33,211 nt of DNA from Campylobacterales bacterium (GTDB lineage: Bacteria > Campylobacterota > Campylobacteria > Campylobacterales > QNZT01), in assembly GCA_027066435.1 (NCBI GenBank), contig JAMONX010000100.1, positions 1 through 33,211 of the forward strand, given 5' to 3'. The notes beneath the pieces are model-generated. The model saw only the letters and a list, made by a program, of their open reading frames with translations. It was not told where the DNA came from and ran no database searches. Positions within the stretch are counted from its first letter, which is position 1, and the number at the start of each line of letters is the position of its first letter. The translations under genes were made by a program, and so were the position numbers. This document shows positions 1 through 8,920 of this stretch, in pieces.

Positions 1-330
1 TGGAGCCCATTTGTTGTAATAGCCTGTTTGATTATTTTTATCAGTATCAAGATAGTATGCTTTTTTACCTTTATAATTTCCTCTATAATTTAGAGCCCAA
101 GCTTTATTGACTCTTTGAAACCTAAATAAGAGGCTATTTAAATTATAAATCTTCATATAGTTCAAATACTCTTCACTTTCAGGATCAGAAAATGCTCTTG
201 AAGTTTTTGGTTTTAACTCTACTTGGTGAGGTTCGTCTTTGATTTGTAACTCCCCTTTTTGGGTATTAGTTCCGCAACCTATAAGAAGTAGGCTTGATAT
301 TAAATATAGTATTATGAGTTTTATAGACAT
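1..330 (-). CDS. Putative lipoprotein, N-terminal part (runs off the window)
   Basis: The reading frame opens with ATG at 330 on the minus strand, 8 nt after a clear AAAGGAG ribosome binding site, and stays open for 110 codons to the window edge, so the C-terminus is missing. The N-terminus is a short hydrophobic signal ending in LLIGCG, a good lipobox, so the mature protein should be a lipid-anchored envelope protein. After a charged linker there is a segment with DTDKNNQTGYYN near residues 95-106. This resembles the Asp-rich turn (D-T-D-x-N-x-x-T-G) seen in some calcium- or carbohydrate-binding beta-sandwich domains, but that is only a motif resemblance. The function is unknown. A TATACT at 371-376 (minus strand) could be its -10 element. 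Confidence 0.75.
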   Translation of the reverse strand, partial: MSIKLIILYLISSLLLIGCGTNTQKGELQIKDEPHQVELKPKTSRAFSDPESEEYLNYMKIYNLNSLLFRFQRVNKAWALNYRGNYKGKKAYYLDTDKNNQTGYYNKWAP

Positions 331-501
331 TTATTTAGTCTCCTTTGGGATTTTATATATCATTGATTTTAGTATAATTTTGCTGGCTTAAACTAAAAAT
401 AGGTAAAAAATTTATATAAAAAATAATATTTAATTTATAAAAATAAATATATTATTAGGTTTAAAGGTGTGAACTTTAGTCATAGTTTAAAAAAAGATTT
501 T

Positions 502-687
502 TTAGAGTTTGCTAAGTCTTCTAATAACGATGACAGGTCTAGCAAAGTGTTTTCCCTTTCCATTTTGTTCATATCCAATATTTTGACCTATCTTGACTCA
601 AAATATTTCTCGTGGTTTTACACCTAAAGTAAAGTCTTTGGTATGTGTCTCTTTTTTGATTTCATTCCACCCATTGAATCTATCCAA
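502..687 (-). pseudogene. Remnant of a PemK/MazF-family toxin gene
   Basis: Reading the minus strand from a TTG at 687 (behind GAGGGA) gives a frame starting LDRFNGWNEIKKET. It continues through VKPREIF, an in-frame TGA at 598-600, then VKIGQNIGYEQNGKGKHFAR and PVIVIRR, and stops at 502-504. The signature around IGQNIGYEQNGKG..FARPVIV is that of PemK/MazF-like endoribonuclease toxins, where the residue at the TGA is normally Trp, so a single TGG-to-TGA change explains the stop. The C-terminal half is also missing: about 61 codons remain where I expect roughly 110-120 for the family. No antitoxin frame was recognised beside it. The rest of the 331-772 gap (331-501, 688-772) is AT-rich with no other gene seen. 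Confidence 0.7.
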
Positions 688-772
688 AAACTTTCCCTCT
701 CTATTTATAACTCAATTGATGAATTGGCATTTTTATATTTTCACAGATTGTAACTAAACAAGATATATCAAG

Positions 773-2257
773 TCAATCATCTACAACCCTTTTTAACGCT
801 CCAAGTATTTTCACCATAGCCAAAGTATCAAGTTTACAATACTCTAAAAGTGCTTTTCTCATCTTCTGTTTTTCATCTGTATCAAGAGAAGAAAGTGTTG
901 CAAAAGCACTCATCGCATCTGTTCCATTTTGTACACCATCCAAACTTTCATAAGCATCTTTCATATCTGGCACAAGTGCAGGTAATACATACTTTATAGA
1001 GTAGCTACCCATCATCGAAGGGGTAACATACTGTTTTTTCTGAAAAGGAGCCATCAAGTCTTTGATATTGTCACTTATATCAAGTAGCTGTGAACTGTAC
1101 TCTTTATACTCTGATGCAAGTTTTTTTATAACACCTTTTTCAAAGTGCATGTTGTAAGTAAGCACGGTAACATCTCTTGGTATATCGTTACACAGTTTTT
1201 TTGCTAACTCTTCTCGTGGGTCTACACCATCATCTGCCAAAAACTCATGATGTTCAAGCTTTCCATCCTTCTGTTCTATATGTAGTGAGTACTGAAACGG
1301 TATCTGCATAAATGGGCTAATCCCTTTAAACTCAGGTATAGCTTGTTGAAATGTTTCAAAGTCTAAGTGATATATAGGATACGATAAAGCATCAACAAAG
1401 GCCCTTATAGACTCTTTATCTATATAACTCTTCCTTGATTTGTAGTTTGATACTGCTTCGAATTGTTTGTCTGTCATATCAAAATCATCAAGTATATCTT
1501 TGATATCAACAATACCCTGCTTATACAAAGCCACTTGCTTTTTACTACCTAAGTTAAAAATGTTAAATACCGAATACTCAGGAATCTCTCGTTGAACCCT
1601 CCAACAATACTCCTTGGCATCACACTCATAAGGCTTGTTACAATGAGCTCCTATATCTATATCAGGTTCATCTGTTTTATCTGATAAAACATCTTCAAAC
1701 TCTTCTAGTCTGTAAGGGATAGCATCTTGTAACTCTACTACTTCATGAGTAACATCCACGATAGCAAAAAGAGCCTCTATATCTAGCTCATCACCTCTTA
1801 CATAAGTATTGTCTATATGCACCACATTTGCACTCTTTATGCTAAATCCAAGTTGGCTCAATACATAATACTGGATAGAAACATCATGAAGATATATCTC
1901 TTTAACAGAAGTAGAGCTTTTCACCTCATAGATAGATATACCATCTTCATCGATTTGCAATATATCAACTATCACCAAGATACCATCATAAACAAAAGTA
2001 GCTTCATAGATATACTTGACACCCGCATCTATAAGTTTGGATGTAGTCTCTATCATCTTATCATACTCTCTGGTAAATGCTACCTCCACACCATCAGGAA
2101 AAAGTTTACAAGCTAACTCTCCTACTATGTTTCCAGTTTCAAATACTGCTGAAGTAGAAGCATCAGCAGAGCTTAAAACTTCAAGTTTGTACTTTTTTAG
2201 CCATAGGGATTTGGGGCATTGGATGGCTTGAGTGTATAGGAATTTGGAGATGGTCAT
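773..2257 (-). CDS. DUF2779 family nuclease (Cas4/RecB-like plus DnaQ-like domains)
   Basis: This 494-residue protein has two nuclease-like halves. The N-terminal half resembles Cas4/RecB PD-(D/E)XK nucleases: Cys14 in a CPKSLWLKK start, Asp98, and Glu111-x-Lys113 (YEVKSS). A later Cys206/Cys212/Cys218 cluster, with Cys14, would make the four ligands of an iron-sulphur cluster. The C-terminal half opens with YHLDFET (Asp299, Glu301), the first motif of DnaQ/RNase-H-fold exonucleases, consistent with the DUF2779 family. Its exact substrate is not known. It starts directly after the stop of the OLD-like gene with no visible ribosome binding site, so translation is probably coupled. It is the last gene of the sbcD-sbcC operon. 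Hand counts of four lines give about 39% G+C, higher than the OLD gene upstream. Confidence 0.85.
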   Translation of the reverse strand: MTISKFLYTQAIQCPKSLWLKKYKLEVLSSADASTSAVFETGNIVGELACKLFPDGVEVAFTREYDKMIETTSKLIDAGVKYIYEATFVYDGILVIVDILQIDEDGISIYEVKSSTSVKEIYLHDVSIQYYVLSQLGFSIKSANVVHIDNTYVRGDELDIEALFAIVDVTHEVVELQDAIPYRLEEFEDVLSDKTDEPDIDIGAHCNKPYECDAKEYCWRVQREIPEYSVFNIFNLGSKKQVALYKQGIVDIKDILDDFDMTDKQFEAVSNYKSRKSYIDKESIRAFVDALSYPIYHLDFETFQQAIPEFKGISPFMQIPFQYSLHIEQKDGKLEHHEFLADDGVDPREELAKKLCNDIPRDVTVLTYNMHFEKGVIKKLASEYKEYSSQLLDISDNIKDLMAPFQKKQYVTPSMMGSYSIKYVLPALVPDMKDAYESLDGVQNGTDAMSAFATLSSLDTDEKQKMRKALLEYCKLDTLAMVKILGALKRVVDD

Positions 2258-4075
2258 TTATATAATAATTTCTTGAATTTTATCAAAAATATTTTTTATA
2301 GGTTCAATACTTTCTATATTTTCCTTATTTAAATAATTAGCTAATTGAAGTGATATCTCAGGTTTACCTATTCTTTTTTTACATTCTCTACTCAATAGAT
2401 TTTTCAAACTTTCAGAAAATTTATCTTCTTCACGTATATTCAAAAAATCTGTCTCATTCCAACTTCCATCCTCCTTTTGAAATTTATCATTACATAATTG
2501 ACAATATTGAACATCACTAAAAACATCTTCAAATTCTTTGGTACCAATAAAAAAACAATGATTTTCTAAATATTCTTCATCAAACCCTATCTCTTCTAAT
2601 TTTTCTTTGGTTACTCTACTTTTAGATGTATCATATTGAGTATCAGAATCTAAAAATAAAACTGTACAATCTTTTTTATTTGCATTCAAAAATTTTAATG
2701 CATTACTCCATTGTCCATTTGTTTGCAAATTGATTAAAATAACTCCATCCTCAATTAGACTTTTTCCTGTATATTTTTTATACATGATAGGTAAGGCATT
2801 TTCTTCACCTTCACCTTCTACCAACAAAAAGCATTTTTCATAAAAAATATTACTATTTTTAAAGCCACTTACTTCTGATATTTGATTTAAAAAATCCAAA
2901 ATATCTTCATCTTCTTCTGTACTTAAAAAATGTACTCTTGATTTATCATCCTCTTTTACAACATGATTTATAGATTTTGCAGGTGCTCTATCAATCATTG
3001 TTAGAGCATGTGTACAAATTATAGACTGTATACAAGATTCATCTTCTTCTGCTAAATCTCTAATTATATAAAACATTTCTCTTTGTGCATAATAATGAAG
3101 GTGAGCATCAGGCTCATCATATGCTCTTATGATATTACGTGCTGTTTCGGCATCCATACTAATTTCAGAATCCCATTCTAAAATTGATAAAAATATCTTC
3201 TTCTTAGAGCCATCGCCCATTTGATCAAGTGTGACATTTCTTCCTATCTCATCTTTGACACTTAAACCTGAAAAACTTAATCCTCTTGAAAAATCGATAT
3301 CGTAGTTTCCACTTATAGTATTAATGTCTGGTTTGTATTTTTGTATATGCTCTAATAACTGTGTCTCTAATTTTGTATTCAAAGATAGTTCTATCTCTTC
3401 TTGTAAAGTACTAAAGTTATTTTTTAGTTTCTCATTTCCTTCTGCATCCTTCTCATAAAAAGATTCTCTATAAACCAAATCTAGTGTTTTCCTAATTAAT
3501 GATGTAGGATTACCATAGTCACTAGATGCATATCTTTGAAAAATAGGTAAATAATTTGAAATTATTCTCCAGTTTACTTCTAAAAATCTATTTTCTGTTT
3601 CAATATCATATTCTTCTAGATGTATTTTAATAGCCTCTTTTCTTAAATCCTGATTACTTTTGGGTTCAATCTCAAGTCTTGATAATAATGCTTTTAATTC
3701 TCCTGCACTCATATCATCGTAGATATTAAAATCATTATCTACAAATACTTCAGCAAGTATCTCCACTTTAAATGTAGCATTTTTAAGAAAAGTTTTTTTT
3801 ATTTTAATCATTCCATTACTAATATACTTTTCAAAGCCTTCTATTTCGGTATAAACATTAAAGGTACAAATTATTTTAATAGTATCAATATTATCTCTAT
3901 ATAATTCTAATGGTATATTTTTATTTTCTAAAAAATATTCTAATGCATCAAAAATGGTTGATTTTCCTGCATCATTTTCTCCAATAAATACCGTTAAATT
4001 ATGGAATGGTATAATTCCTGAATCTTCGTAACATTTCAACCCTTTAATTTCTAAATCTTTTAATTTAAGACTCAT
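2258..4075 (-). CDS. OLD-family ATP-dependent endonuclease (AAA/ABC ATPase plus TOPRIM)
   Basis: This 605-residue protein has the OLD (overcoming lysogenization defect) architecture. An ABC-type ATPase half carries Walker A GENDAGKST (residues 32-40), a degenerate signature near 286-292, Walker B AYDEPDAHLH (about 318-327) and a switch His in CTHAL (354-358). A TOPRIM half carries Glu420 in LLVEGEGEEN and Asp476/Asp478 in LFLDSDT. OLD nucleases act in phage defence and DNA processing. No UvrD-like helicase (GajB) gene lies next to it, so a Gabija pair is not supported. The start is ATG after GGGAG. Hand counts of five 60-base lines give about 23% G+C, much lower than sbcC or the DUF2779 gene, which suggests that it and the WYL-like gene were acquired together. 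Confidence 0.85.
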   Translation of the reverse strand: MSLKLKDLEIKGLKCYEDSGIIPFHNLTVFIGENDAGKSTIFDALEYFLENKNIPLELYRDNIDTIKIICTFNVYTEIEGFEKYISNGMIKIKKTFLKNATFKVEILAEVFVDNDFNIYDDMSAGELKALLSRLEIEPKSNQDLRKEAIKIHLEEYDIETENRFLEVNWRIISNYLPIFQRYASSDYGNPTSLIRKTLDLVYRESFYEKDAEGNEKLKNNFSTLQEEIELSLNTKLETQLLEHIQKYKPDINTISGNYDIDFSRGLSFSGLSVKDEIGRNVTLDQMGDGSKKKIFLSILEWDSEISMDAETARNIIRAYDEPDAHLHYYAQREMFYIIRDLAEEDESCIQSIICTHALTMIDRAPAKSINHVVKEDDKSRVHFLSTEEDEDILDFLNQISEVSGFKNSNIFYEKCFLLVEGEGEENALPIMYKKYTGKSLIEDGVILINLQTNGQWSNALKFLNANKKDCTVLFLDSDTQYDTSKSRVTKEKLEEIGFDEEYLENHCFFIGTKEFEDVFSDVQYCQLCNDKFQKEDGSWNETDFLNIREEDKFSESLKNLLSRECKKRIGKPEISLQLANYLNKENIESIEPIKNIFDKIQEIII

Positions 4076-4090
4076 TTTTTTCTCCCAATT

Positions 4091-4402
4091 TTAAGAATAT
4101 ATACCCCAATCTCGTTCAATTGACCAATCAGTATCCCATTTAATATAATCTGCTGGTTCAAAAACTTCATCAAGTTTTACAAGACTAATAATTTGTGCTT
4201 CTTCCAAGGGAAGATTATGTCTACCATTTGGACTATCAAGATCAAATAATTGAAATTTTTTGACTGGAATTTTATCCCTTTTCCCAGCAGCATAATCAAA
4301 TGGTACACATCTTCTAGTCCTATTGGTATTATCTTTTTTTGAATAAAAAGTAACCTCTACAAGTCTTTTTTCTTTGATTGCTTCTATGAATTTATTTAAC
4401 AT
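4091..4402 (-). CDS. Small WYL-like domain protein
   Basis: This is a 103-residue soluble protein with an ATG start behind AAAGGA. The pattern FIEAIKEKRLVEVTFYSK...RTRRCVPFDY...KKFQLFDLDSPNGRHNLPL..AQIISL resembles a stand-alone WYL fold: a helix, a short beta strand, an Arg-rich strand followed by a Pro, then a strand ending in a loop of conserved polar residues. WYL domains bind nucleic acids or nucleotide ligands and often regulate or assist defence ATPases and nucleases. The assignment is by pattern and not certain. It sits 15 nt before the OLD gene and shares its low G+C (about 27% in the one line counted). That suggests a two-gene unit in which this protein serves the OLD nuclease. Confidence 0.6.
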   Translation of the reverse strand: MLNKFIEAIKEKRLVEVTFYSKKDNTNRTRRCVPFDYAAGKRDKIPVKKFQLFDLDSPNGRHNLPLEEAQIISLVKLDEVFEPADYIKWDTDWSIERDWGIYS

Positions 4403-4439
4403 ATAATTTTCCTTTCATTATGTTTTATTTAGAGTTATA

Positions 4440-6806
4440 TCACAACTCCACCACCCTCTCAAACATCTCCTTTATCTCACTCTCATGAGATATCAAAAAT
4501 ATCTGTCTATACTGCTCTTTTATCGTATGAAATGCTTCCATGATTTCAAATCGTCGCTCTTCATCTTGGCTTCCAAACACTTCATCAAATGCCAAGAACC
4601 CTACTCCACCACTACCACTAAGCTCACTCAAAGTTTTAGATATAGCGATACGAAGTACCAAGTTTGCCAAGTCTACCTCTCCACCACTAAATCGCTCTAT
4701 CGGGTACTTCACACCATCGTCATAGATAAAGAAGTCAAACTCGTTGTTTACTTCTATGTGTTGGTATTTTCCTCTTGTTATACTCGCATACATCCCACTT
4801 GCTAACTGGCTGATTCTTGGGGCTATTTGGGAGTTTATTTTGTTTTTGAACTCTGACATGAAAGCTTTTAGTTTTTCATAGTCATTTTTATCATCTATCT
4901 TGGATTGAAGCTTTTTTTTCTGCTCTTTATCTCTTGTAAGTTCACTTTTTATGGTGTTTATCTCACCCTCTATCTTTTGAGCTTCTACTTTTTTCTCTGA
5001 TAGTTTTGATTGGATTACATCTTTATCTTTTAAAACACTCTCATAAATAAGTTCTTGTTTTTGGTGAGCCTTTGCATCATAGCTATGCTCTTTTATAGAT
5101 TTTTCATATGTTGTTATACCCTCTTTGGTTTTTTGTATCTGTGTATCTATCTCTTTTAGTTCATTTTCTAGTGTTGGTATCTGTGATATAACACTCTCTA
5201 GTTTTAGTAACTCTTCATACTTTGGTTTTAACTGCTCTGTTTTTTGGATTGTCTCTTGATGAGCTTTTTCATCATATTTGAGATCTTTTAAAGCTTCTAA
5301 CTCTTTTTTATTTGCCATGCCTTTTTGTGTGATATTTTTAAACTCTATCTCTTTTGATTGTAGTGTTTTTTCATCTTGTAGTAAGACACTTAAACTCTCT
5401 CCTACTTTTTTTAATCGTCCCTCTATCTCTATTTTGTTTTGTTGCTCTTTACTTTTTATAGGTGTTATATTTTGAAGCTGTTTTTCTCTTTGAACTATCT
5501 CATTTAGATGGAGTTTATCAATTTCGCTTTTTAGAGAGTTTATAACATTGTCATACTCATCAAGTAGTGGTCTTGTACATGTTGGGCAGTTTGAGCCTTT
5601 ACCGATTGCCTCTATCTTTGATATCTGTTTGTTAGAGTTTTCTATCAAGCCGTTGTATTTGGCTATCTCTTGTTTTAGTTTGGACTCTTGTTGTTCAATC
5701 TTTTGTATCTCTGATAAAGAGTGTTCTAGTAACTTTTGTTGCTTCTCTTTTTCTTGCATGAGTTGTGGTTTTGTCTCTAGTTTTGTATTAAATTCACCAA
5801 TCTCTTTTTCTGCATTTGTATACTGGCTTCTTAGTACAACCTGCTCTTTTTCTAAACCCTCTTTTTTGAGTTGTTGCTCTTTTTGAGATTGCAGAGTAAG
5901 GAGAGTTTTTTCTAACTCTTTGTACTCATTCATAATAAGTTTATCTTTGATATAGAGTTTTTCTTGCTCTTTTAGAGTTTGAAGTTTTTGATGTTTCTCT
6001 TTTTGATTTTTAATAAAATTTTCAAGGTTTGTCTTTGTTACTGTGAGATTAGTTTCAAGCTTTGAGTAGTCATCTTTTAGAAGTTGAAATGCTTTTAATG
6101 CTTTGGCGACATTTTTAACCTCTAGAGTTTTCTCATCAAACTCTTTTTTAACCTTTTTTATCTCCTCCTGCAAGGAGGAAAATATATTGGTATGTGACTC
6201 TTTGGCTTTGTTTAACTCTTCTATTTTTGCATCTGAGAGTAAAATCTCTGAAAAACTTTTTATATCTCTATTTAGATCAGTTAGTTTTATCCGTATCTCT
6301 TTTTCTATACTGTCTATCTTTTCAAGTCCCAAAAGTTTTCGAATGATTTTCTTTCTATCTTCATTTTTAAGACCACTTAGTGCTGTTAGCTCTTTTTGTG
6401 AAGCAAAGACGGTGTGAGAAAAAGCTTCTTTGTTCATACCTATAAGTTTTACAATCTCAGAAGTTACACCTTTGGCACTCTCAGCAATCAAAGCATCATC
6501 TCCATCATATAGATATGCTTTTGCGACAAGTGTTTTTCCTCGCATCTGCCTTGTAACTTTATAGTTTTTACCATCTATCTCAAACATCAAGCTAACAGCT
6601 ACTATCTCTTTTTCACTAGCTTTAGAGTGGCGAATAGTCTCTTTCTCACCTCGTACATCACCGTACAGGGCAAATGTTATAGCATCAAAGATAGTAGACT
6701 TACCTGCTCCATTTCGTCCGATGATACCTGTGAGTCCTTCGTTAAACTCTATGGTGTAATCTTTATACTTTTTATAGTTTTGCATATGAAGGTTAGTTAG
6801 TATCAT
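4440..6806 (-). CDS. sbcC: Rad50/SbcC-type DNA repair ATPase
   Basis: This is the ATPase subunit of the SbcCD (Rad50-Mre11) complex, which opens hairpins and trims protein-blocked or broken DNA ends. The N-terminus has Walker A GRNGAGKST (residues 30-38). Long Lys/Glu/Gln-rich coiled coils flank a zinc hook CPTC (Cys407, Cys410). The C-terminus has the ABC signature FSGGE and Walker B FLAFDEVFGSQD, followed by an H-loop region (LISHESE). At 788 residues it is shorter than E. coli SbcC and closer to archaeal and other bacterial Rad50 proteins. ATG at 6806 lies inside the end of sbcD, after GAGG, giving a 14-base overlap and likely translational coupling. G+C in the globular parts reaches well above 40% in places. 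Confidence 0.95.
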   Translation of the reverse strand: MILTNLHMQNYKKYKDYTIEFNEGLTGIIGRNGAGKSTIFDAITFALYGDVRGEKETIRHSKASEKEIVAVSLMFEIDGKNYKVTRQMRGKTLVAKAYLYDGDDALIAESAKGVTSEIVKLIGMNKEAFSHTVFASQKELTALSGLKNEDRKKIIRKLLGLEKIDSIEKEIRIKLTDLNRDIKSFSEILLSDAKIEELNKAKESHTNIFSSLQEEIKKVKKEFDEKTLEVKNVAKALKAFQLLKDDYSKLETNLTVTKTNLENFIKNQKEKHQKLQTLKEQEKLYIKDKLIMNEYKELEKTLLTLQSQKEQQLKKEGLEKEQVVLRSQYTNAEKEIGEFNTKLETKPQLMQEKEKQQKLLEHSLSEIQKIEQQESKLKQEIAKYNGLIENSNKQISKIEAIGKGSNCPTCTRPLLDEYDNVINSLKSEIDKLHLNEIVQREKQLQNITPIKSKEQQNKIEIEGRLKKVGESLSVLLQDEKTLQSKEIEFKNITQKGMANKKELEALKDLKYDEKAHQETIQKTEQLKPKYEELLKLESVISQIPTLENELKEIDTQIQKTKEGITTYEKSIKEHSYDAKAHQKQELIYESVLKDKDVIQSKLSEKKVEAQKIEGEINTIKSELTRDKEQKKKLQSKIDDKNDYEKLKAFMSEFKNKINSQIAPRISQLASGMYASITRGKYQHIEVNNEFDFFIYDDGVKYPIERFSGGEVDLANLVLRIAISKTLSELSGSGGVGFLAFDEVFGSQDEERRFEIMEAFHTIKEQYRQIFLISHESEIKEMFERVVEL

Positions 6807-7914
6807 CAGCTACCTCCTCATAGAGTGCAAAAAGCTCTTTTGCCTTTGATGTAAGTCTTTTCTGCTCTACATCATCACTCACACTCTCTTTTATGTGAGA
6901 TATGAAATAACTCTCTAAAGATATAGACTCTATGTTTCCATCTATCTTGCTACCTTCAACCTCTTTAAACTCTCTTTTGACTTTTACATGAAGGGCTTTG
7001 TCAAATATCTCAGTTATCTCTTTATTCGTTATGTCTATGGAAGTTGCAGATGTGAGATTAAAAAGTTTGACTTCAACTAAGGCATCTTTACTCTCTGATA
7101 AATCAAGAGATGCTATCTGCTCTTCATACTTATCTGCATCTATACTAAACTCTAAAGATTTACGAAGAGCTATTGTGTGATGAGTTATAGTTACTTTATC
7201 TTCTAACTCTACTATGACATAACCCTTATCATCTCTTTTATCGCTACTACTTGTTCTCTCTGTTGAGCCTGAATAGTAGACATTTTTATGTTTCCCTACA
7301 TTTCCAAAACCATGCCAATGCCCCAAAGCTACATAGTCCATCTTTTCAAATATATCTTCTCTTGTTTTAGGATAAACCCACTCACCAAACTCATGCATCA
7401 AGTAAGATGCACCAACTGAACAGTGCATCATGAAGATATTTTTCTTTTTAGGATTTATGTTTTTATCTATGGAGTCTAATTCACCATCGATGATTCTCTC
7501 ATCATTTATATGTGGGAGTGCATGAAAGATTATATCTTCAAACTCTACCGTTTCATACTGCTGAGAAAAAACTGCTTTTACATTGTCCAGAGTGCTTAGC
7601 GCCTCTAGTATAGGAGATGAAGATGAAGTTCTAGGAGTTGAGTGGTTTCCTGCGATGATGATAAAAGGGATATTTAGCTTTTCTACTCTTTTAAGCTGTG
7701 TCAATGCAAAAGTGATAGCACGATTTGAAGGAGATGCACGATGAAAAAGATCTCCAGTATGGATGATAAAATCAGGTTTTATCTTTATGATGGCATCACA
7801 AACATCTGAAAATGCCTGATAAAAGTCTGCTTCTCTTTGGTTGATACCCTCTTTGTTTATGATATCCAAATCACTAAACCCAAGATGAGTATCTGAAAAA
7901 TGTATGATTTTCAA
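6793..7914 (-). CDS. sbcD: Mre11/SbcD-type exonuclease subunit
   Basis: This is the nuclease partner of SbcC. All metallophosphoesterase motifs are visible in order: FSDTHLG (residues 6-12), HTGDLFHR, IAGNHSTP, MMHCSVG and LGHWHGFG, which together bind the two catalytic metal ions. The C-terminal third is the capping and Rad50-binding region. The length of 373 residues suits the family. The start is TTG at 7914, six bases after AAGGA; no ATG fits the motif-bearing N-terminus. It is the first gene of the five-gene minus-strand operon, and a near-consensus sigma-70 promoter lies at 7993-8020. Confidence 0.93.
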   Translation of the reverse strand: MKIIHFSDTHLGFSDLDIINKEGINQREADFYQAFSDVCDAIIKIKPDFIIHTGDLFHRASPSNRAITFALTQLKRVEKLNIPFIIIAGNHSTPRTSSSSPILEALSTLDNVKAVFSQQYETVEFEDIIFHALPHINDERIIDGELDSIDKNINPKKKNIFMMHCSVGASYLMHEFGEWVYPKTREDIFEKMDYVALGHWHGFGNVGKHKNVYYSGSTERTSSSDKRDDKGYVIVELEDKVTITHHTIALRKSLEFSIDADKYEEQIASLDLSESKDALVEVKLFNLTSATSIDITNKEITEIFDKALHVKVKREFKEVEGSKIDGNIESISLESYFISHIKESVSDDVEQKRLTSKAKELFALYEEVADDTN

Positions 7915-7992
7915 ATAAATTCCTTAACTATATATCGATATTCTTACTCCCCAAGCAATAAAAAAATTTAATTATCTTAAATTAATATTGAT

Positions 7993-8020
7993 ATTATACA
8001 TTAATCTTATTTTTTGTCAA
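7993..8020 (-). promoter_or_regulatory. Sigma-70 type promoter for the sbcD operon
   Basis: On the minus strand TTGACA (8015-8020) is followed after 16 bases by TATAAT (7993-7998), both exact consensus hexamers. The expected transcript start is near 7986, leaving about 70 nt of leader before the sbcD start at 7914. A second, weaker TATAAT lies further upstream (minus strand, near 8063). The rest of the 7915-8178 gap shows no gene. Confidence 0.75.
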
Positions 8021-8178
8021 ACTATTCCCCGATATTGTTTTGTATGAACAATTTGAAGATATTATAATGATTTTTGCGATTTTTTATACAAGTTAAGAGA
8101 TAACAAAACTTTCAGACTGTCAACTTTAGCTAAGAATTGTTTTATATCCTTTGTATAAATTAGTGTTGCCAGATTATT

Positions 8179-8919
8179 TCACACCCCATACAGTGTCTCA
8201 AACACTTGAGCAAAAAATCCATCAAACATATAAACTATAAAAAGAGCAAATGCCAAAAATGGTATAAAAGGAACTTCTAAATCTTTATCTTTTATGATGA
8301 TAAAGACAGGGAGTGCGATGATAGCTGATAAAAATATAACTAAAGCTCCAAGTTTTAAGCCAACCAATGCACCGATTGTTGCAGCTATCATGATATCAGC
8401 TTCACCAAGTGCTTCTTTTTTTACGATGTATGATACATAAAAACGAAGAAGTGCAAAACCACCTGCATAAAGAAGTGCATTTGTTAAGTTTTCTAGTATA
8501 AAAGGAGATGCAAATATAGCCAAAGTTAGAGCTGCTAAATTTAGACTATCAGGAACCGCTTTATAACGAAGGTCTATTAGAGAGAGTCCAAGAAGAAGAG
8601 CAAAAACAAGTCCTGTTATAAAACTATATGTGATATCTCCAAGTTTATAATATACAAGTCCAAATATCAGTGCAGTTAAAAACTCTATAATTGGGTATTG
8701 GATAGATATTTTATCTTTACAAAAGCTACATTTTCCACCTAAAAGAAGCCAAGAAAAGATTGGTATATTGTGCCACCATTTTAGCTTTGTGTTGCATTTT
8801 GTACAGTGAGAACCAGGAAATACTATGCTTTCTTCTTTGGGAATTCGTAAAATCAAAACATTTAAAAAAGAGCCAAACAAAAGCCCAAAAAGAATTAAAA
8901 TACCACCTTCTAACATCAT
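8179..8919 (-). CDS. Type IV prepilin peptidase (A24 family), PilD-like
   Basis: This is an inner-membrane aspartic peptidase that cleaves the leader of type IV pilin-like proteins and, in full-length enzymes, N-methylates them. The N-terminal FGSFLNVLILRIP motif is followed by a cytoplasmic zinc-binding loop with two CxxC pairs (CTKC and CSFC) and then several hydrophobic helices. The two catalytic Asp are expected in LIDLRYKAVPD and in LGEADIM; the second departs from the common GxGD (here GEAD), but the Asp is kept. I chose ATG at 8919, nine bases after GGAG and one base past the uppS stop. A TTG at 8949 would add ten residues and overlap uppS. It is the last gene of the glmU operon. Confidence 0.88.
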   Translation of the reverse strand: MMLEGGILILFGLLFGSFLNVLILRIPKEESIVFPGSHCTKCNTKLKWWHNIPIFSWLLLGGKCSFCKDKISIQYPIIEFLTALIFGLVYYKLGDITYSFITGLVFALLLGLSLIDLRYKAVPDSLNLAALTLAIFASPFILENLTNALLYAGGFALLRFYVSYIVKKEALGEADIMIAATIGALVGLKLGALVIFLSAIIALPVFIIIKDKDLEVPFIPFLAFALFIVYMFDGFFAQVFETLYGV

Positions 8920-8920
8920 A

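Noticed and set aside
2258-4075. Gabija (GajA) assignment for the OLD-family gene
   Set aside because: Gabija needs a UvrD-like helicase gene GajB next to it. The neighbours are a WYL-like protein and a DUF2779 nuclease.
8029-8034. CGATAT on the plus strand inside the sbcD upstream region
   Set aside because: There is no TAAA at -35 and no gene downstream on the plus strand.
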